This document shows, piece by piece, positions 44,472-49,019 of a stretch of 49,019 bases of DNA (the first letter of the stretch is position 1; the number at the start of each line of letters is the position of its first letter). The DNA is taken from positions 1-49,019 of the forward strand of contig CAZABC010000018.1 of NCBI GenBank assembly GCA_964483405.1. The letters are read 5' to 3'. The translations under genes were made by a program, and so were the position numbers. The notes below the pieces were generated by a model, which worked only from the letters and a program-made list of their open reading frames with translations, ran no database searches and was not told the DNA's origin. This DNA comes from CAZABC01 sp964483405. Its GTDB lineage: Bacteria > Chloroflexota > Limnocylindria > Limnocylindrales > CSP1-4.

Positions 44472-46223
44472 TCAGGCGGGCCGGTACGGTCGGTAGGCCG
44501 GCCACCAGATGGCCGCGTCGACGGTCGTCTCGATCGCCTCGTCGGGGATCTCGCGGCCCATCCCGGCGTCGCGGAGCGTCGCGACGACCGCGATCGCGAT
44601 CGCCCGGGCCACGCGTCGGAGCTCGCCGACCGGCGGGTAGAGCGCCCCCGCGGCGATCCGCTCCGGGGCGACCATCGTGGCGAGCGTCTCGGCCGCCCGG
44701 ACGAAGACGACGTCGGGGACACCGCGCGCCTCGGCGACGATCGCCCCGAGCCCGACGCCGGGGAAGACGTAGACGTTGTTCGCCTGGCCGATGACCCGCT
44801 CGCCGTCCGGGAGCCGGACCGGGTCGAACGGGCTCCCGGCGGCCACGAAGGCCCGACCGTCGGACCAGGCGAGGATGTCGGAGGGGACGGCCTCGGTGTT
44901 CGCGGTCGGGTTGGAGAGCGGCATGACGATCGGCCGGGCGACCGTCTCGGCGATCGCCCGGATCATCGACTCGGTGAACGAGCCCGGGACCGCCGTCGTG
45001 CCGATGAGGATGTCCGGTCGGACGGCCTTGACGACCGTCCCGAGGTCGATCAGCCCGCCGGTCGCGGGCAGGTCGCCGCCGCGGTGACCGCCGTCGGCGA
45101 GCCAGGCGGTCGGCCAGGCGTGCGGTCGCTTGTCGGCCTCGAGGTCGGTCCGGCCCTCGTGGAGCAGGCCCCGCGAGTCGACGAGCGCGATCGCCCGCCT
45201 GATGGCCTCGTCGGTCATCCCGGCATCCCGCATCGCCGCGGCGATCGCCCGGGCGATGCCGATCCCGGCCGCGCCGGCGCCGGCGATGACCACCCGGGTC
45301 CGGTCGAAGGGCGTTCCCACGGCGCGGAGCCCGGCCACGATGCCCGCCAGGACGACCGCACCGGTGCCCTGGATGTCGTCGTTGAACGAGGTGATCCGGT
45401 CGCGGTAGCGGTCGAGGAGGCGGATCGCGTTGTGCTGCTTGAAGTCCTCCCACTGGAGGACCGCTCGCGGGAAGACCTCGCGGACGCCGGCGACGAACGC
45501 CTCGACGACCGCGTCGTAGGCCGGGCCGCGGAGCCGCGGGCTGCGCCAGCCGACGTAGAGCGGGTCCTCGAGGAGGTGCTGGTTGTCGGTCCCGACGTCG
45601 AGCGAGACCGGCAGCGTGAACGCGGGGTGGATCCCGGCCGAGGCGGTGTAGAGGGCGAGCTTCCCGATCGGGATCGGCATGCCACCGGCACCCTGGTCGC
45701 CCAGGCCGAGGATGCGCTCGTTGTCGGTCACGACGATGAGGCGGACGTCGCCGCGCGCCGCGTCGGCGAGCCGCTGGGGGATGCGGGTGACGTCGGTCGG
45801 GTCGATCCAGACGCCGCGCGGGTCGCGCAGGATGTGGCTGAACTCCTGGCAGGCCCGGCCGACGGTCGGCGTGTAGACGATCGGCAGGAACTCCTCGAGG
45901 TGCTCGACGAGCACCCGGAAGAAGAGCGTCTCGTTGCGGTCGTGCAGCGCGGCGAGCCCGATGTACTGCTCGAGGGCGTCCTGCTTCCGGCGGAGGTGCT
46001 CGAGCTCGAGCGCGACCTGGTCCTCGATCGGCAGGATGCCCGGCGGGAGCAGCCCCGCGACGCCGAGCGCGACCCGCTCGTGGGCCGGGAAGGCCGAGTC
46101 CTTGTCGAGGAGCGGATCCGACAGGAGGGCGTGCCCGCGGAGGGTGACCGGGACCGGCCCCGGCCCGTAGGCCAGGGCGTCGATGACCGCGTCCGGCAGG
46201 CGCCGGTAGCCGACGGTAGTCAG
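44472..46223 (-). CDS. NAD-type malic enzyme; start codon probably CTG
   Basis: A 583-residue malic enzyme: malate plus NAD(P)+ gives pyruvate, CO2 and NAD(P)H. The N-terminal domain has LLDKDSAFPAHERVALGVAGLLPP and FLPIVYTPTVGRACQ with Tyr117; IGKLALYTASAG holds Lys188; FNDDIQGTGAVVLAG and GAGAAGIGIARAI bind metal and dinucleotide; MPLSNPTANTEAV follows. Its length is right only if translation begins just upstream of the conserved N-terminus, where there is no ATG, GTG or TTG. A CTG at 46223 overlaps the usp stop (CTGA), like the other NTGA overlaps in this window, and I propose it as the start. It follows usp on the same strand. Confidence 0.93.
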   Translation of the reverse strand: MTTVGYRRLPDAVIDALAYGPGPVPVTLRGHALLSDPLLDKDSAFPAHERVALGVAGLLPPGILPIEDQVALELEHLRRKQDALEQYIGLAALHDRNETLFFRVLVEHLEEFLPIVYTPTVGRACQEFSHILRDPRGVWIDPTDVTRIPQRLADAARGDVRLIVVTDNERILGLGDQGAGGMPIPIGKLALYTASAGIHPAFTLPVSLDVGTDNQHLLEDPLYVGWRSPRLRGPAYDAVVEAFVAGVREVFPRAVLQWEDFKQHNAIRLLDRYRDRITSFNDDIQGTGAVVLAGIVAGLRAVGTPFDRTRVVIAGAGAAGIGIARAIAAAMRDAGMTDEAIRRAIALVDSRGLLHEGRTDLEADKRPHAWPTAWLADGGHRGGDLPATGGLIDLGTVVKAVRPDILIGTTAVPGSFTESMIRAIAETVARPIVMPLSNPTANTEAVPSDILAWSDGRAFVAAGSPFDPVRLPDGERVIGQANNVYVFPGVGLGAIVAEARGVPDVVFVRAAETLATMVAPERIAAGALYPPVGELRRVARAIAIAVVATLRDAGMGREIPDEAIETTVDAAIWWPAYRPYRPA

Positions 46224-46621
46224 TGCGCGATCACGACGGTCGCGTCCGCGTGGGTCGCGACGTGCTCGGACACGCTGCCCTGGAGGACCCGCTCGATCGC
46301 GCCGAGCTGCCGGGAGCCGATGACGATCGTATCGAACCCACCGTCGTCGGCGATCCGCTCGATCGTCTTCGCCGGGTCGCCGGCCGGCTCGAGGAGGTCG
46401 GCCTCGATCCCGTGTTCGAGGAGCATCGCCCTCGCCTCGAGGAGCTCCTCGGCGTGGACGCTGCGGTCGTCCCAGGGGTCGATCGGCGCGCGACCCGGGT
46501 GGACCGGGACCACGCTCACGACCGACATCGGCGCGTCGAATGCCTTCGCCAGCTCGATGGCCAGGGCGAGCGCCTTCTTCGCCGGCTCGCCGCCATCGTA
46601 GGCAACGAGGATCTTCTTCAT
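46220..46621 (-). CDS. Universal stress protein (UspA family)
   Basis: A 133-residue single-domain UspA protein. It opens MKKILVAYDGGEPAKKALALAIELAKA and has a nucleotide-binding end VIGSRQLGAIERVLQGSVSEHV. In that G-2X-G-9X-GS pattern the second glycine is replaced by Gln, so ATP binding may be weaker or altered. USPs respond to stress or energy limitation. ATG 46621 has aaggag about eleven bases upstream. It overlaps the malic-enzyme start by four bases (CTGA), a link between stress and central carbon metabolism. Confidence 0.9.
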   Translation of the reverse strand: MKKILVAYDGGEPAKKALALAIELAKAFDAPMSVVSVVPVHPGRAPIDPWDDRSVHAEELLEARAMLLEHGIEADLLEPAGDPAKTIERIADDGGFDTIVIGSRQLGAIERVLQGSVSEHVATHADATVVIAH

Positions 46622-46780
46622 CGCTGGTGCGACTCCTTTCGTCGAGGCGTCGGCGGCCGACGCCCCCACGTCTGAAGCGTGGCTGCTCACGTCGCCGGAT
46701 GGCACCGTCAGCCGTCACCGGGCGGTGGGCCGGATGGCCCGTAGGTGGCACCCGGCCCCGGACATGGCACCATCGGGACC

Positions 46781-47626
46781 ATGGGGACGATCACCGCCCG
46801 CTACGACCGCTCGGCGCTCGCCTACGACCGGTACTGGGGGCCAGTGCTCGCGCCGTCGGCCCGCGAGCTCCTCGCCTGGGCGGCGACCCTCAACGAGCGC
46901 GACCGCGGAGGGTCGCCCGGCCGGGTCCTCGACCTCGGGACGGGCACCGGCGTCCTGGCGATCGCCGCGGCCCGTCGCTGGCCGGCTGCGTCGATCGTCG
47001 GCCTCGACGGCTCCTCGGCGATGCTCGCGCTCGCGGCGGACCGGGCGGCCCGCGAGGTCGGACCCGGGGCGCAGGGCATCGAGTGGCGGACCGGGCTCGC
47101 CGAGTCCATCCCGCTGCCCGACGCGTCGGTCGACCTCGTCGTCTCGTCGTTCGTCGTCCAGCTCGTGCCGCACCGGCCGACCGCCCTCCGCGAGGTGCTC
47201 CGGGTCCTCCGGCCCGGCGGCCGGCTCGCCTACGTGACGTGGCGGACGGACGACGACGAGTTCGCGCCGCAGGTGGTCGTCGACGACGTCCTCGACGAGC
47301 TCGCGCCCGAGGGCGACGCCGCGGAGGCGGAGGTCGGGCGGGCCGGGGACGTCGTCTCGCCCGGGGCGGCGGCCGCGGAGCTTCGGCGAGCCGGGTTCCG
47401 CTCGGCGTCGGCGCACGAGGCGACGCTCGTCCACCGGTGGACCGCGCGGACCTACCTCGCCCTCGCGGAGCGCTACGACGCGGCGGACGACTTCCGGGCG
47501 ATGCCCGTGGCGACCCGGCGGCTCGCCCGGGAGCGGATCGCGGCCCGGCTCGGGCGGCTCGGCCCGGCGGCGTTCACGTGGCGGACACCGCTCGTCCGGG
47601 CGACGGGTCGCCGTCCCGGCGGCTGA
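46781..47626 (+). CDS. Class I SAM-dependent methyltransferase
   Basis: A 281-residue UbiE/Methyltransf_11-type protein. It begins RYDRSALAYDRYWGP, then motif I RVLDLGTGTGVLAI (SAM-binding), GLDGSSAMLALA, and LPDASVDLVVSSFVVQLVPH with RVLRPGGRLAYVTW as the post-motif block. The C-terminal third is unlike the core and may bind substrate. The target (small molecule or lipid) is not predictable. ATG 46781 is favoured over earlier in-frame starts because the family N-terminus begins there. No Shine-Dalgarno sequence is visible. Confidence 0.88.
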   Translation: MGTITARYDRSALAYDRYWGPVLAPSARELLAWAATLNERDRGGSPGRVLDLGTGTGVLAIAAARRWPAASIVGLDGSSAMLALAADRAAREVGPGAQGIEWRTGLAESIPLPDASVDLVVSSFVVQLVPHRPTALREVLRVLRPGGRLAYVTWRTDDDEFAPQVVVDDVLDELAPEGDAAEAEVGRAGDVVSPGAAAAELRRAGFRSASAHEATLVHRWTARTYLALAERYDAADDFRAMPVATRRLARERIAARLGRLGPAAFTWRTPLVRATGRRPGG

Positions 47627-47635
47627 CCGGCTCGC

Positions 47636-48295
47636 TCAGCCCTCGGTCGGCGCGGCCTCGGCAGCCTCGGCAGCCTCGGCACCCTCGGCGCCCTCGGCGC
47701 CCTCGGCCTCGACGACGACCGGCTCGGCCTCGATCCGCGGCGGAGCGACCTTGGCGGCCACCTCCTCGGGGTCGTTGAGCAGCGTCACGTCGCCGGGGAT
47801 GGCCAGGTCGCCCACGCGAACGACGGCGTCGAAGTCGACGAGCGCATCGAGCGGAAGGGCGATCGCCTGCGGCAGGTGATCGGGCAGCGCCCTGACCTTG
47901 ACCGACTCGACGATCTGGAGGAGCGTCCCGCCGTGGTCCTGGACCGCGACCGAGATCCCCTCCGGCACGAGCGGGACGTCGACGATCAGCTCCTCGGTCA
48001 TCCGGACCTGGAACAGGTCGACGTGGATCGGGCGCTGGGTGAGCCGATGGACCTGGACGCCGTGGATGAGCACGGGGAGGGCCTTCTTGCCGTCGACCGA
48101 CAGGTCGATGAGCGCGTTCTGCCCGGTCCTGCGGCGGAGCAGGTCGAAGTCGTGGGCGTCGAGCGTGACCGGCGTCGAGTCGACGCCGTGGCCGAAGACG
48201 ACCGCCGGGAGGCGGCCCTCGCGGCGGAGCCTGGCGACGGCCTTGCCGGTCAGTTCGCGATGGTTCGCGGCGAGGGTGGGGCGAGTGCTGCTCAT
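47636..48295 (-). CDS. rplY: 50S ribosomal protein L25 (Ctc form)
   Basis: A 219-residue TL5/Ctc-type L25 that binds 5S rRNA. The N-terminal L25 domain (about 1-92) has ELTGKAVARLRREGRLPAVVFG and HVDLFQVRMTEELIVDVPL; the C-terminal beta domain extends to about 185. The last 35 residues are an acidic alanine/glutamate tail in a 9-bp imperfect repeat (EGAEGAEGAEAAEAAEAA). These tails are common in Ctc proteins. cgaggacc precedes ATG 48295 as a weak Shine-Dalgarno sequence. Confidence 0.96.
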   Translation of the reverse strand: MSSTRPTLAANHRELTGKAVARLRREGRLPAVVFGHGVDSTPVTLDAHDFDLLRRRTGQNALIDLSVDGKKALPVLIHGVQVHRLTQRPIHVDLFQVRMTEELIVDVPLVPEGISVAVQDHGGTLLQIVESVKVRALPDHLPQAIALPLDALVDFDAVVRVGDLAIPGDVTLLNDPEEVAAKVAPPRIEAEPVVVEAEGAEGAEGAEAAEAAEAAPTEG

Positions 48296-48368
48296 CGGGT
48301 CCTCGGGTCGGTGGCCGCGCCCAGCGGCGGGCGGCCGCGCGCGGCGTGATCGCGTTCGTGGGGCCCGG

Positions 48369-48374
48369 AGCGTA
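48369..48374 (-). promoter_or_regulatory. -10 box TACGCT upstream of rplY
   Basis: TACGCT on the minus strand, about 74 bases before ATG 48295, is the best -10 match in the region. The predicted leader is about 67 nt. Confidence 0.35.
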
Positions 48375-48393
48375 CCACACGGCCCGTCCGGGC

Positions 48394-48399
48394 TATCAT
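48394..48399 (+). promoter_or_regulatory. -10 box TATCAT of the response-regulator gene
   Basis: TATCAT ends nine bases before GTG 48409. It is divergent from the rplY promoter, whose -10 box is 20 bases away. Confidence 0.5.
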
Positions 48400-48408
48400 C
48401 GCGGCGCC

Positions 48409-49019
48409 GTGGCCGCCACCATCCTGATCGTCGAAGACGAAGCGCCCGTTGCGCGCGGGATCCAGTTCGCCCTTCAGCAGGAGGGTTACGACGTCCACAT
48501 CGCGCGATCGGGAGCCGAGGGCCTCGAGCATGCGACGACCGAGGCGCCCGACCTCGTCGTCCTCGACGTGCGGCTGCCCGAGCTCGACGGGTTCGAGGTC
48601 CTGCGCCGCCTGCGGGCGACCGGATCGAAGGCGCCGGTGCTGATGCTGACCGCGCGCGACGACGAGTTCGACAAGGTCGTCGGCCTCGAGCTCGGCGCGG
48701 ACGATTACCTGACGAAGCCGTTCAGCCTCCGCGAGCTGATGAGCCGGATCAAGGCCCTCCTCCGGCGGGCGTACGGCGACCTCTCGGACGCGGTCGGCGG
48801 GCGGGTCATCCGGCACCGCGACCTCGTCATCGACCTCGAGCGCCGACGGGTCAAGCGCGGCCAGCGGCGGGTGATGCTCACCGCGACCGAGTTCGAGATC
48901 CTCCGCCACCTCGCCGCCCGCCCCGGCCGGGTCTTCTCGCGCCGCGAGCTGCTCGAGCTCCTCCGCGACTACGAGGCGCTCGACCAGGACGAGAAGACGA
49001 TCAACGTCCACGTCAGCCA
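48409..49019 (+). CDS. OmpR/PhoB-family response regulator (C-terminus cut by window edge)
   Basis: The receiver domain begins VAATILIVEDEAPVA (acidic Glu9-Asp10) with the phospho-acceptor Asp53 in VVLDVRLPELDGF, Thr81 in LMLTARDD and Lys103 in YLTKPF. A linker leads into a winged-helix output domain: LTATEFEILRHLAARPGRVFSRRELL and DEKTINVHVS. The last few residues lie beyond the window, as would the sensor kinase gene. GTG 48409 is the only start that keeps the receiver intact, and a TATCAT box lies nine bases upstream. The regulated genes are unknown. Confidence 0.93.
   Translation, partial: MAATILIVEDEAPVARGIQFALQQEGYDVHIARSGAEGLEHATTEAPDLVVLDVRLPELDGFEVLRRLRATGSKAPVLMLTARDDEFDKVVGLELGADDYLTKPFSLRELMSRIKALLRRAYGDLSDAVGGRVIRHRDLVIDLERRRVKRGQRRVMLTATEFEILRHLAARPGRVFSRRELLELLRDYEALDQDEKTINVHVS

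Noticed and set aside
47650..47710. 9-bp tandem repeat in rplY
   Set aside because: It encodes the acidic Ctc tail common in L25 proteins.

Overview
This is a very GC-rich chromosomal segment carrying about 37 genes or gene remnants on both strands. Nothing in it is clearly a phage, plasmid, insertion sequence or CRISPR array. The gene set points to a free-living soil or freshwater bacterium. It includes a full-length pyruvate:ferredoxin oxidoreductase, cobalamin-dependent MetH paired with a YitJ-type Hcy-methyltransferase/MetF protein, ornithine carbamoyltransferase, a coenzyme-A-acylating semialdehyde dehydrogenase, stand-alone PolDom and ATP-ligase genes, and many cation transporters. With the base composition, this suggests Chloroflexota (a Limnocylindria/Ellin6529-like lineage) or possibly Actinobacteriota. 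That placement is inference; no marker gene here settles it.

Layout. 1-3.2 kb: edge fragment, a peptidase E fused to two META domains, and a divergent ThrE-like exporter. 3.2-7.3 kb: a non-coding stretch with paired CATG words, a translationally coupled pair (Fe-S PD-(D/E)XK nuclease and PARG-like protein), tRNA-Thr(CGU), a cupin, DinB, and a vapBC pair with a four-half-site operator. 7.5-13.3 kb: PFOR, a DHOD-like partner, and a membrane polymer-forming (bactofilin-like) protein. 13.4-19.3 kb: two cation/proton antiporters around a NUDIX gene, a DUF4239 protein and a secreted trypsin-like protease. 19.4-24.2 kb: OTC, then convergent PPK2 and a P-type ATPase. 24.2-27.9 kb: non-coding DNA with the remnant of an SGNH hydrolase, a DrrAB-type ABC exporter and a secreted C39-like protein. 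27.9-33.6 kb: the divergent methionine-synthesis pair. 33.7-36.2 kb: an epimerase-SDR-SDR operon. 36.2-39.7 kb: SulP, ferritin, a tandem-repeat-rich gap and a cupin. 39.8-46.6 kb: PolDom, MmsA, ATP-ligase, malic enzyme and a universal stress protein. 46.8-49.0 kb: methyltransferase, ribosomal protein L25 and a response regulator running off the window.

Two organisational habits stand out. First, many genes start 6-9 nt downstream of a TANNNT -10 box with no Shine-Dalgarno sequence (leaderless transcription), and five use exactly six nucleotides. Second, operon partners are repeatedly joined by 4-nt NTGA stop/start overlaps. These two rules decide several start codons, including an unusual CTG for malic enzyme.

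The most unusual items are the nuclease/PARG-like cassette beside a tRNA gene, the 11-bp-phased vapBC operator, the overlapping divergent -10 boxes of the methionine genes, the peptidase E-META-META fusion, and the recurrent CATG-N8-10-CATG pairs in intergenic DNA.
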